Assembly: GCA_003116995.1 (NCBI GenBank)
Contig: BDSL01000089.1
Location: forward strand, 310,001-374,000
Length of the DNA stretch: 64,000 bases
Source of the DNA: Yamagishiella unicocca
Lineage: Eukaryota; Chlorophyta; Chlorophyceae; Chlamydomonadales; Volvocaceae
Direction of reading: 5' to 3'
Both the position numbers and the translations under genes were made by a program. Shown piece by piece: positions 43,113 through 54,000 of the stretch. The notes under the pieces were generated by a model. That model saw only the letters and a list, made by a program, of their open reading frames with translations. It was not told the origin of the DNA and made no database searches. How positions within the stretch are numbered: position 1 is the first letter of the stretch; each line of letters begins with the position of its first letter.

Positions 43113-45591
43113 CTACAGTGTCGCCCCGCCTCCCGCCAGCCTGCTTGCCGCCGTCAGCAGCCACATGGCCGCCACCTTGACGCCGTCCAGCAGCCGGGCG
43201 GCCAGCAGCAGCCCCGCGGCGGCAGCAACACTCGCAGCGCCCCACGCCAGCCAGACCGCGTGACCCAGCCGAGCCGCACGTCCCGCCCCCGCGGCCGGCC
43301 GCCGGTTCCTCGGCCGCGCCCGCCAGCCGCCAGCTCGCCGAGCCCGCAGCAGCGCCCGCAGCAGCGTCATGGTGTCGTGCAGGCGCTCGTCGTACACCTC
43401 CAGGCGGCGCTCGTACAGCGGGTCGGCGGTGCGCTGCCCGGGCGAAGCACGGGGTGGCGGCAGGGGCAGTCCCAACTCCACAGCCACACGGCCCCGGCTA
43501 GGGATGCTGAAGTGCTGCGGCAGGCAGCGCTGAGTGCCTGCAGGGGTGGTGGTGGTGGTGGTGGTGGGGGGGGGGGTGTCGTGGTGGTGATGATAGTGGT
43601 GGTGGTGGTGGTGGTGGTGATGGTGGTGTTGGTGATGATGGTGGTGGTCGTGATGGTGATGGTGGAGGAATGAGCGGCCAAGAGCTCCTAAGACAACCAC
43701 ATCCTCCTCCCATATCCGGCTCCAGCTCCCCACACACAACCCGTATCCTCCTGGCCCAGTCCAGGTCCTCCCGCATTCCTCCCGCAACTCCCTCCCGCCG
43801 CCGTCCCTCTCTATACCCAAACACGTCCCCATTACCAGATATGAACGCCGGCACCACGGGGCTGCGCAGCTCAGCCGCCAGGGCCGCCACGCTCAGCCGC
43901 CAGGGCCGCAGACTGCCCTCCCGCCCCCCCACCCCCGCCTCGGGGAAGACCACCAGCGCGCGACTGGGGCGGCGAAGCTGGGATCCGGGGTCCGGGGCGC
44001 GGGGGGAAGGACCCGGGCCGCTGGTCGGGTCGGGGCCGCTGGTCGGGTTGGGGCCGCTGGTGGGGCCTGTCCCTGAGGGCTCGGTGGCGCCAGTGCCAGC
44101 ACTTCCCCCGCCTCCCCCGCCTCCCCCGCCTCCTCCGCTGGTGCCGCTGGTGGCGTCTGGTCTGTCAGCTGGCGAGCGGGCAGGACCGGAGGGCAAGGAG
44201 GGGCAGGCAGGAGCCGTGGGGGGGGGAGGGTGTGTGTGAGAAGAAACCAGTGGGTCGGAGGGGAGGTGTAAGGGGAGAGGCGTACGGAAGGTAACGTACA
44301 GGCGGACAAGAGACAGGTCGTACCGTACCCTCCTGCCTTCCTCCCTGGAGCTCCCCGCAGCGCCACCGGCCCCAGCCCACCCGCTGCGCCGGTGCTGCGC
44401 GCCACCTACCCGCCAGCACCCGCCGGATCTCCCGCACCGCCTCCTCCCCCAGAACCGGGGGTCCATCCGCCTCCAGCACCGGAATCACGTTGCCCAGAAG
44501 CGCGGCGGTCAGCGTGGTGGCGAAGTCCTGAGGTGGGCGGGGAAGGGGAGGGGCAGGGGAAGGGGAGGGGAAGCGAGGAACACCCCCTCGGTACTTCACG
44601 CCCTGCAGGTACATGATTAGTCAATCCGCGCTAACCCGCTCTACGCCTCCACAGCTCCGCCTTCTTCTCCTCCCTGGACCCACTCGGCTTCCTACTCGGG
44701 GGCCTCCTAATCCACGGGCTGTCCCCACCCCCCCGGCCCCACCTTCTCCCCCAGAACGAACACCTCATCGATGCCCAGGGAGTGGAGCGCCACCGTCATG
44801 ACCGCCTGGGCGGAGGGGCGTAGGGGGGGAGAGGAATCCGCGAATCCACGGCCGATAGACGAAGGGCGATGAAGGAGGCAGTCCAGAAGAGATGGCGGAG
44901 GGGTGAGACCGCACAGACACGCAGCTTAAGCGGTAGTTAACACACTACTGGGTGCTAGCCCACCTCACTCCGGGTGGCTCTGCGGCAGCTCCCCCCCTGC
45001 GCCAACTATCCTGTCCTTTTCGCGTTAACAGGTTTTACGCCACCCCCCACCTGGTCCAGCTGCGACATGTGGTTGGCCACCACCAGCACCCCCCACCTGG
45101 TCCAGCTGCGAGATGTGGTTGGCCACCACCAGCACCCCCCAGGAGCACCTCGGGGGGGTGGCCCGCGCCCGCAGGTCCGTGCCGTACACCCGCAGCGTCA
45201 GCCAGCGGGTGCACAGCCAGCCCAAGTACGACCACCACAACCGCCGTACGATGTCCCCGGAGGCCCAGTGGGGAGGGGGGCTCACGCTGCCCGGCAGGAC
45301 GGTGCGGTCGGGGGGGCCGCCCGCCTCACCGCCGCCTGGCTTGACCCGGTGGCGCCTGAGTCGAGCCACCAATCGGCTCAGCTCCTGCTCTGTGGGCGAT
45401 ACCTTGAAGCGAGCTACGAGGCGGCTAGAGTGAGGGGGTGAGGGATGGTCGCTAGGGGTGCGGAGGCGGGGCGATGGCGCTGCTGGCGATGTTGAAAGCG
45501 CCCGCTGCCGGGGCGGCGGTGTCTGTCTGCAACTGCTGCTGCGGCCTTGCCAGGGGGCAGGCAGCGCTTGGCGACATGGTAACAGCAACAT
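43113..45591 (-). CDS. PlsC-family 1-acylglycerol-3-phosphate acyltransferase-like protein
   Basis: Spliced model, minus strand: 45591-45097, 44805-44743, 44527-44410, 44168-43836, 43537-43113. It gives 477 aa in consistent phase. The acyltransferase core shows the catalytic HX4D in VVANHISQLDQ (His159/Asp164), then ALHSLGIDEVFVLGEK, NVIPVLEADG, RALVVFPEAGVGG (block III, normally FPEG) and SPVVPAFISG (block IV). The family transfers acyl groups to lysophosphatidate or related acceptors in membranes. A Gly/Pro/Thr-rich insert sits before block III. The C-terminus has hydrophobic stretches (AVWLAWGAASVAAAAGLLLA) that may anchor it. The N-terminus MLLLPCRQALPAPWQGRSSS is Ser/Arg-rich and could be a plastid or mitochondrial transit peptide (inference). 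Substrate is not known. Confidence 0.8.
44999..45043 (+). repeat. Dispersed repeat, second family (pair with 23560-23602)
   Basis: The GCGCCAACTATCCTGTCC block and following TTCGCGTTAACAGG are shared with the intergenic copy near ERV1. This copy lies in the acyltransferase intron 44806-45096. Confidence 0.65.
45051..45142 (-). repeat. 46-bp tandem duplication copying the catalytic exon end and its splice donor
   Basis: Units 45051-45096 and 45097-45142 differ at about two positions. In minus sense each contains the codons for VVANHxSQLDQ followed by CAG/GTGGGG. The upstream unit is exonic and the downstream unit falls in the intron of the model. Confidence 0.9.
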
Positions 45592-45944
45592 GGTGACAAA
45601 TGGCGCTTCCTGCTTACGGATTTGTGTGGCTGATGTAAAGGGTACGTATTTTTGTTGTGGTGGCGAGCCGGGCTCGAACAGGTGGTTGTCGGCGTGGTCG
45701 CGACCCGCGGGCGCTTGCTGAGTCACGCCTCGCTGGCACCCTAGGCTTTGCTGGAACGCTTGACGCTGCCGCGGCTGCTGACGCTGCAAGTCGCGCCACT
45801 ACTGCTGTCGTTGCTGCCATTGCTGCTGCGCTTACGGAAGCTGCTCTGAAAATGCTTTCGCGGACAGCGGTGACCCAAGTGCGAAATGGCGCGAATGCGC
45901 AAGGACTCCGGCTCGATGCAATTTCTGACGGACCTCCCAACGTT

Positions 45945-45949
45945 TTACA
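45945..45949 (-). terminator. TGTAA polyadenylation signal for the NOL8-like gene
   Basis: A reverse-strand TGTAA lies about 165 nt beyond the stop at 46114, before the acyltransferase start at 45591. Confidence 0.6.
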
Positions 45950-46113
45950 CAAAACGGTTGCTACGAAATGTGCCAATTTGCGACTCGTGTGCTCTCGCTC
46001 GCCCCTTGCGTCGCGCAGCTGCCGGATCATCACCACCACCACCACCACCACCACCACCATCTGCTGCACCTGCTGCTCCATCACCACCTCATCCCAGCCC
46101 AGCCCACTCCACT

Positions 46114-49100
46114 TCACCGCCGCGGCCCCCCGCCCCGCCGCGCCGCCCTGCCCTGCAGTGCCCGCTGCGCCGTACGCGCGCTGTCCCGCGCCCCCGCCAT
46201 CAGCCCCGCCGCGTGCTGCTGCCAGGACGCCGCCAGCTGCTCGCTGCTGCCGCTGGGGCGCACGAAGGAGGCGCCCAGCAGGGCCCCGCCTGCAAGGACA
46301 GCAGCGGCCAGGGGGGGGGGAGAGGGGGTAAGGGGGACCGGGGGGTGACGGGGTGAGGGGGCGGGGGCCGTAGCACAGCACGTAAGGGGAGGGCCAGGTT
46401 GGATGGCGTGATTGGATGCTTGCGGGAGCTCGCGTGGTGGTGGTGGCGGTAGTGAATGCAGGGCCCCGCTCCGCCAGCTCCCTCTCCCCTGTTCACCCCA
46501 TAATGTAACCGGGTATGTTTGCAACCCCCCTCCTTCCTCGAATCCCCCCCTCCGCACCTGCTTGTGCGGGAGGCCGCTGCACCACCTGGGCCGGGGAGGT
46601 GGGTGCGGAGGCGGGTACCCTCCGAGCAGCCACCTTCCCGCCGCCGCCAGCCCCCACGGACATCGGGCCGCCAGCCGCCGCCCCGCCTCGCCCCTCCTGC
46701 TCGCCCCCGCCGCTCCTCTCCCCCTGCCTCTTGGCGGGTGGAGTCCTCTGCCCCTCATGCAGCCCGGCACCACCACCACCGCCGGACGCGGCCTCCTGTG
46801 CTGCCGGGGCCTCCCGCTGCGGCCCCCCTGGAGCACCCGGTGTGTTTTCCCCCTCACTCTGCTTGCGGCCCCGCTCCTGCTTCTGCGCAGTCCGCTGCGG
46901 GCGCTGGCTGGGCCCCCCGGCCGAGTCCCCCCGACCGCCACCACCAGCTGCCGGCGGAGCAGCCGCAGTAGCGGGGGTGGCAGCAGCAGCAGCAGCAGTA
47001 GGGAGGGTGGCAGCAGCAGCAGCAGCCGCACCGCCCTGCCCCGTCTGAAGAGGTGCCGAGGCCGCGGCTACGACCGCCTCCCCGCCCCCGCCCCCCGCCG
47101 GGCCTCTCCCTCCAGCTCCCCGCCCCCAGCGGCCCCCCCGCGGGGTCACGCTCCCACCAGCTCGGCCCCCGCCATCCCCCCCCGGGCTGCCCCTGCCCCC
47201 CCAGGGCTGCGACGGCTGCCCCCGAGCGAACCCCCCGCGCCCCCCGCCCCCGCGACCTCCCCCTCCCCGCCCCTCGCCTCCCCGCCCCCAGCCGCCCCGG
47301 CCCCCACTGGCCCAGCTCCCGCCGCGGCCTCCGCCTCCGTAGCGCCCCCTCCCGCCCTGGTGGAAGCCCTCTCCGTCATCGTCCAAGAAGCTCACCACCC
47401 CCGGCTCGGGTGCGGCTGCGGCTGCGGGTGCGCCGGCCCCTCCTGTGCTCTGCAGGCTGGGGCCGTCCGGACTGGCAGCAGCTGCCTTCCCTGGAGTTGC
47501 CGCCTCCCCCGCTGCCTGGTCGCTGCCCCCTCTCCGGGCGCCCGCCCCTCCCGGCCCCGCTGCCGCCAGCCTCTTGGCCGCAGCGCGCCCCCCCTGCCTG
47601 GGCTCCCCCTCCGGGTCGTCCGACACGTCCTGGAAGCACTCCTCACTGTCGCTGTCGCCGCCGCCGAAGCGGGCCAGCTGCTCAGCGCCCGGCACGCCGC
47701 CGCCGCCGCCGCTGACGCCACGCCTCCGGCGGGCGGCGCTCCGCGGGCCGCTGCGCGGTACGACAAGGAAGTCGCCGCTGCGGGGCTCCGCCGGGGGAGT
47801 GGCGACAGCGCCGTCCCCCCCCCGGGGCCTCTTGGTGGGTCGCTCCAGCGCGTGTGGGTCGGCGCGCCGCCTCGCCGCCTCCTCCGCTGGCCGCCCCACT
47901 CGCGCCCGGGCTACTGCCGCTTCTGCTGGTGGTGCCGCTGCTGCCGGCGCCGAGGATGCCGCCGGTGCTCTCTCCTTCTTTGATTTCCGTTGTACGGCGG
48001 CAGCTGGCCGTTCGGCGGCAACTGCCTCATTCTGCCGCCGCTGCTGCCGCGTGCTGTGGTCTTCCCCCTCGTCTCCACCCTCCACTTCCTCCTCCGCCTC
48101 CTCCTCCGCCTCCTCCTCCGCCTCCTCCTCCGCCTCCTCCTCCGCCTCCTCCTCCGCCTCCTCCTCCGCCTCCTCCTCCGCCTCCTCCACCGCCTCCTCC
48201 TCCGCCTCTATCTGCTGCTGCTCCGCCGCTTCCTCCGCCTCCTCCTCCTCCGCCTCCTCCTCCTCCTGCATCTGCTGCTCCTCCTCCTGCTCCTCCTCCT
48301 CCTCCTCCATCTGCTGCTCCTCCTGCTGCTCTTCCTCCTCCTCTTCTTCCGGCTCCTCCTCCTCCGCCTCCTCCATCTGCTGCTCCTCCACCGCCTCCTC
48401 CATCTGCTGCTCTTCCTCCTCCTCTTCTTCCGGCTCCTCCTCCGCCGCCTCCTCCATCTGCTGCTCCTCCGCCGCCTCCTCCATCTGCTGCTCTTCCTCC
48501 TCCTCTTCTTCCGGCTCCTCCTCCGCCGCCTCCTCCATCTGCTGCTCCTGCTGCCCGAGGCTCTCATACTCCGCATAGGCGGCGGCCGCGGCGGCAGCAG
48601 CGGCGGCAGCATCGGCGGCGGCGGCGGCGGCAGCAGCAACAGCAGCATCGGCGGCGGCAGCAGCGGCGGCGGCAGCGGTGGCAGCAGCGGCGGCGGCGGC
48701 GGCGACACCACGGGCGCTACCTCCGAGGTGAAGCGCTGGAGCCGGGGGGCCACCCACACGCCGGGGGACAGCAGCGGCGTCCTGTGCTGGCGCCGAGGGC
48801 TGAGCCACCGCCGCCACCCTGCCCCGCACCTGCCCCTGCCCCTGCCCCTGCCCCTGCCCCGGCCCCCGTCCCGCCCCCGCCCCTCCGCTGTCCAGCCGCC
48901 GCGTCCTGGCGCCACGGGGCCCCCGGTCCTCCTCATCGGAGGAGTCCCCGAACCTAGCCATGTCTTCATCCGCCCCTGCGCCGCCGCCGCCGTTAGCCGC
49001 CGCCGCCGCCGGTGTCGTACCCATCCACTCCATCTCCTCTGCCAGGAAGTCCACCACCCCGCCCTCGTCCGCCCCAGCCTCCTCACCACCCCGGGCAGCC

Positions 49101-50676
49101 GCCGCCGCCGCCGCCGCAGCAGCAGCAGCAGCAGTCCCTGTCCGCTGCCTTGCTCCCCCCCGTCCGCTGCCCTCCGCCACCTTGGCCGCCGCCAGCCTCT
49201 CCGCCGCCTCCTCGGCTGTCCGCTTGCGGCTCTCCGAGTCAATGGACTTGAGCACCTTGAACATCGACAGCACCTCGCCCTTGACCTCCCGCTTGGGTGC
49301 CGGCGGCGGCGGCGGCGCCGGTCGCTGGGCGGGGACGCGGCCGCCAGCACTTGCCGCCGCATCCGGCGACAGAGCCGCAGCTGCCGCGTCCGCTGCTGCC
49401 GCCTGCGCCGCTGCTGCGTCCCGCTCCTCCACCTCCGCCTCCTCCCCTGCTCCCGGCAGCCCAAGCTGGGTGAAGGCGGGGTCCTGCGGCGGCGGCACCG
49501 CGGCCCCTCCCAGCGCTCCGTGGGGGTGGCCGAGCTCATCGGAGAGCGCAGCAGCCCCGGCTGCTTGGGCTTCCGCGGCTGCTGCCCCGGTGGCCGGTAC
49601 GTAGAGCCTCATGGGCAGCTCCCGCACCTGGTTGATGTAGTACAGGGCGCTGGGACCTGCGGGCATCCGGCAGCCGCCGCCGGCAGCGGGGCGGGCGGGC
49701 GGGAGGGTGGTGGTCGCGAGGCCGGGGCGCGCTGGGGGCACTGGGGGGCCCCTGTCGGCTGCACGACGGGGAGGGGCAGCGGCTCCTGCAGCGCCGTTGT
49801 CGCCGTCTTCGCTGTCGGTGTCGGTGTCGCTGCGCAGCTTCACCCCGTGGTCCTGGTTCCGCTGCCACTCCAGGCGGGACAGCGGCAGGGGCGGCACGCC
49901 GGGGAAGGAGCGCCGCGGCGGCCTGGCGGGCTGGGCCAGATCGACTTGGATGGGGCGGTGGCGGTTGTGGGGGTCCGGCAGCTGCAGGGGCTGGGTGAGG
50001 TCCGCGGGGGCGGGGGGCGGCACGGGGCCGGGACGGGAGGAGCGTGCGGCGGCCTTGGCGCGCTTGGCGGCAGCGGCCGCCGCGGCTGCTACTGCTGCCG
50101 CGTGAGAGGCCGCCGATACGAGTGGTGTCGCTGTGTGGTCCGCAACGGCAGTAGCAGTTGCGGTTGCGCCTGGCTGCTGCTGCTGGGGTAGGGGCTGGTG
50201 CGTCCCCGGCTCCTGCTGCCATTCTACTTGCAGGCGGGCCAGGTAGCTGGGTTTGGCCAGCTCGACGCGGAGCAGGTTTCCTCGCCATTTGCTGTTGTTG
50301 TAGACGCTCAAGCACTTGTGCACAGCGACGTCATCCTGCGGCAGGGGGGCCACAATGACACGATTACTACGGCGCGTTTGCGTACTGCTTGCGACACGCT
50401 GCGCTGCAAGCCTTTAACCACGCCGCCCTGATACAATGATGCAAGGTTTGTTCGAACCTTGGGATCCAGCTCCACGTACGCAAACCCTCTGCAAGCGGGC
50501 TGCGTCGCCGGCGCTGTGCGAGACGTTGCTGCGCTGCCGGTCGCGGTCGCTAATATTTGGTCCTTGGATGGAACAAGTTCTATGCTCTCAACCTTGCCGA
50601 AGGGACTAAAACGCGAACGAAGGTCGGCGGCGGTAATGTCAAGCGGAAGACCGCCGACAAACAGCCGAACAACCAT
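46114..50676 (-). CDS. NOL8: NOL8-like nucleolar RNA-binding protein (RRM, acidic and RGG regions)
   Basis: Spliced model, minus strand: 50676-50458, 50335-46558, 46289-46114. It gives 1390 aa with consistent phases. An N-terminal RRM is split by intron 1: RNP2 is RLFVGGL, RNP1 is RGFAYVEL, and the last strand leads into CLSVYNNSKWRGNLLRVELA with KPSYLARLQVEWQ. That continuation is characteristic of nucleolar protein 8 (KWKGG then LAKESFL-type), which acts in pre-rRNA processing. Residues about 670-825 are an extreme Glu-rich tract made of EEAEEE and EEQQMEEA units. Residues about 1070-1110 form an RGG/GAR region (GRGGWGRGG, GGGRGGFARG), typical of nucleolar proteins. Most of the remainder is Ala/Gly/Pro low complexity. 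It faces the SET gene across 334 bp. Confidence 0.8.
48070..48545 (-). repeat. Coding hexamer/12-mer repeat encoding the Glu-rich tract
   Basis: GCCTCCTCCTCC units on the plus strand (GGAGGAGGAGGC in sense) repeat tandemly, followed by larger units encoding EEQQMEEAAEEEPEEEEE. The reverse frames give artefactual poly-Leu or poly-Ser reading frames. Confidence 0.9.
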
Positions 50677-51010
50677 TGTTGGCTAGTTTGTCATCGATTA
50701 AGATGTATAGCTGGGTAATTCACTCATCGCCTCCACCCATTGACGACGAAGCATGGAACTACGCATTGTCGTACTGCCGGCGGAGCCGTTTGGTAAAAGG
50801 GCTCTGGATTCAAACCTCCTTCCGAAGAATATAAGTGCATTTGTTATGTACAAATAAACCCTTCACCGCTCCCTTAGTTCTCACCGGAGCCCGAGCGAGC
50901 CGCCCCATTGTCGTTGGCGAACCGACAGCCTTCGTCGACACCACCGGAGCAGCGCCCATGCGCACACCACCAGCGTCCCATCTGATCGCCGTTATTTACT
51001 GACGGCCCTA
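50677..51010. promoter_or_regulatory. Compact divergent promoter region, NOL8-like / SET gene
   Basis: There are only 334 bp between the two start codons. The stretch is less GC-rich than the flanking exons. No clear TATA box is seen for either direction. A shared bidirectional promoter is inferred. Confidence 0.55.
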
Positions 51011-54000
51011 ATGGCTGCAGCCACCGGCGCCCTGCACCCGAGCGTGGATGCCGCCCCGACGCCAGGCCATCAGCCGCTGGTCCGCCTGCTGCAATGGGCT
51101 GCCGAGCGCGGGGCCGTGGCACCCAAGCTCGCTCTGGACCCCACCGACCCTCGCCGCTTCCTGGCGGCTGCAGCCATCCCGCCCCGGGAGCCCATCATCG
51201 CACTGCCGCAGAGCCTGCTGATGCACGCCGGCACCGCCCTCTCCGACCCGACCTATGGCCCCGCCTTCCGGGCTCTGAGGGCGGAAATGGCCGCCCCATC
51301 AAATGCCAGGGACGGCGACATCGGTGGCAGCAGCGGGGGTGAGGCCACTGCTACAGCCGGCGAGGTGCCCCGCTCCTACTGGGACAGCGGCGGCCTCAGC
51401 GACCGGGACGTGCTGTGCATGCTGCTCGTCCTGGAGCGGTGCCGCGGCGCCTCCTCCGCCTGGGCGCCGTACATCGACATCCTGCCCCCCAGCTACGACG
51501 ACCCAGCCTGGTGGGACGGCGCCGCTCTGCGGCTGCTGCGCGGGACCCGCCTGGCCCGGGCTGTTGCGGACTACCTGCCGGGACTGGAGCGCCTGGCTGC
51601 GTGCATGAGGCGGCTGCGGGAGCTGCAGGGGGAGCTGGCGGGCTCGGGGGGGAGAGAGGGGGGGCAGCAGGGGATGGAGCTGGAGGGGCAGTTGGAGGGG
51701 CAGGAGGGGCCCGGGGGCGGCCGCGCTGACCCCCTGGCCAGCCCCTGGGCGACCAGCCTGGAGGCAGCTAGGTGGGCTCGCTCGGCGGTGTGGTCCCGCT
51801 CGTTCAGCGTGAGGGGGCTGAGGCGGGAGGGAGGGGCCGGGGAGCCGCCAGCAGGCCGGCAGCAGCCTCCGGGGCTGCAGGCTGTCGACCAGCAGCAGCA
51901 GCAGCTGCCGGATGAGCGGCAGCTGGCGGTGTGCCAGGTGCCAGGTGGGCAGGGGGGAAGGGAGAAGACCCGGTTACGTTCGGGGATGGGGGGCGCCGGA
52001 GCGATTGGGGCAGAATCCGTTTCGGGCAGTGGTCGCATAGCATGTGCGCCCGGACTGCCAGCTGCCGCCCGCCCCTCCACCTCCCTCGCTCCCTCCCCCT
52101 CTGGAACCCTCTCTCCCTGGAAACCCCTCCCCCCCAGTACTGGATATGATCGACCACCAGGAGGGCTGCCAGGCGGCCTGGCACACGGGACCCCTTGGCG
52201 AGGACGACTTTGAGTGGCTCAAAATGGACCACGTGGCGGAGGTGGGTGGTTCTAGTTTGGTGGTTGGTAGCGAGAAAAGTCGGTTGGGTGTTTGAGTTGC
52301 GGGGGAACCCGCAATGGCGGGTAGCGAGGGACTCGGGGTGGGTGTGGGGTGTGGGTTTCCCAACTCCCAGTGCTGCTCGTGCGCGGCAAAGCGGTGGTTA
52401 GAGTCGACAACCCCCTCCCTCGTCCGCAGGGTGATGTCCTAGCCAACAACTACGGATCCAAGGACAGCCAGGAGCTGCTGCTGGCGTACGGCTTCGTGGT
52501 GCAAGCCAGCAGCCAGGACTACGCAGCCCTGTCGTTGGCGCGGGCGCAGGGGGGTCGGGGCGGGGCTGGCTCGGGGCGGGAGGCGGGATGGGCTGGTGGC
52601 GGCGCAGCTGATGACGCCGGCGACGAGGGCGATGCCGCGGAGGTCCGCACGGTGGGGCAGGAGGGGGGAGAGGAGGAGGGGGGAGAGGAGGGGGGAGAGG
52701 AGGAGGGGGTGGGGCAGGAGGGGGGAGAGGAGGAGGAGGTGGGGCAGGAGGGAGGAGAGGAGGAGGAGGTGCAGGCGGCTGCCGAGGCGGTGCAGAGGCG
52801 GCTGGTGGCTGCTGCTGCGGATCTGCCCACACAGCTGAGGCTGACGCTGGCGGACCCGCTGCCGGAGCAGCTGCTTCAGGTGGGGGGAGGAGGGGTGTGT
52901 GTGCGTGTGTGTATGACTTGTGAGGAGGGGAGAAGAGGCAGGTGGCGGAGATGGTTGGACGGGCGGTGACTCCAGGGGCTGGTGTCTGTTAGGAGACCCG
53001 CCTGTCCATGTCCATGTCCGCAACCACCTCATATCCGCACTGCCTCCTGCCTCCCCCGCAGGCCACCCGGGTCGCACTCGCCTCCGGACCCCGCCTCTAC
53101 TTCGCAGCGGCGGACGCCCTCGCGCCGCCGCCGGCAGCCGAGGCGGACGGCTCCAGGGAAGCCGCCGCCGCCGCGTCCCCCCGGGCCCACGCCCCCGACG
53201 CGCTGCCAGCTGGCGTGATGGGGCTGCTGTTACCGTACGACACGGTTTCGGAGCTGCACGTTCTGGGCACCGTGCTGCAGCAGCTGTCGGTGCGGCTGGC
53301 GGCCATGGTGGGGTCCGAGCAGGAGGTGCGGGGGCTGCTGGGGCTGCCGCCGCCGCCGCCGCCGCCTCTGTCGCGACGCGAGGAGACCGCCGCCGCCGCC
53401 GCCGCCGCCTCCACCACTTTCGAACAGCCCCCGACCGGCGGTGATTCGTCGCTGCTGTTACTTCCTGATGACTGGATGCCTCGGCAGCTGGCTGAGGATG
53501 AAGATCGCGGCGGGGAGGGGGCCGCTGCTGCGGCTGCCACCCGCCGCTCGGTCCTGGCGTGTTGGCTGGCGGGTCACGAGAGGCTGCTGCAGCGGCTGGG
53601 GGTGGGGCGCCACGCGCGGCTGGCGCTGGCGGTGGTCAACGGCCAGAGGGCGATTCTGACTGCTGCGCGGCGGAGGGCGCAGCAGCTGCTGGCTGCGGTG
53701 GTGCGGGTAAGAGCGCGGGCAGTGGCGCGGGGACCAGGCGGGTGCGTGGTGGCCCCTCGGGTCGTGAGACGGGTGGAGGGGGCCTGCTTGGGTTTGGGTT
53801 TGGGGGCGGCAAGGAGCAATGGACGCACCGCTTGGGGTGGCTGCGCAGCCGCTGCTGGTGCCCAGCCAGCTCGGCTGTGCGTCCCTCTCAATCGGAGCCA
53901 CCACCGCCCGGGGGGAAGACACCCTCCCCCACCCACGGGGGCATCCACGGGTCTCCCTCGAACCCCCCGCCACTCACACAGGGAAGGGTGGCGCCGCTGC

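Noticed and set aside
46126..46380. First exon of the acyltransferase in this stretch
   Set aside because: The frame AGGALLGASFVRPSGSSEQ joins in phase 1 to the NOL8-like exon at 46558 and has its own stop at 46114, so it belongs to the NOL8-like gene.
47990..50191. 733-codon plus-strand frame opposite the NOL8-like gene
   Set aside because: It is an artefact of the reverse complement of Glu-rich (GAG) repeats read as poly-Leu/Arg/Ser. The minus strand carries RRM motifs and splice-consistent frames.
50800..50830. Possible tRNA B-box (GGATTCAAACC)
   Set aside because: No A-box, cloverleaf or acceptor pairing could be found around it.
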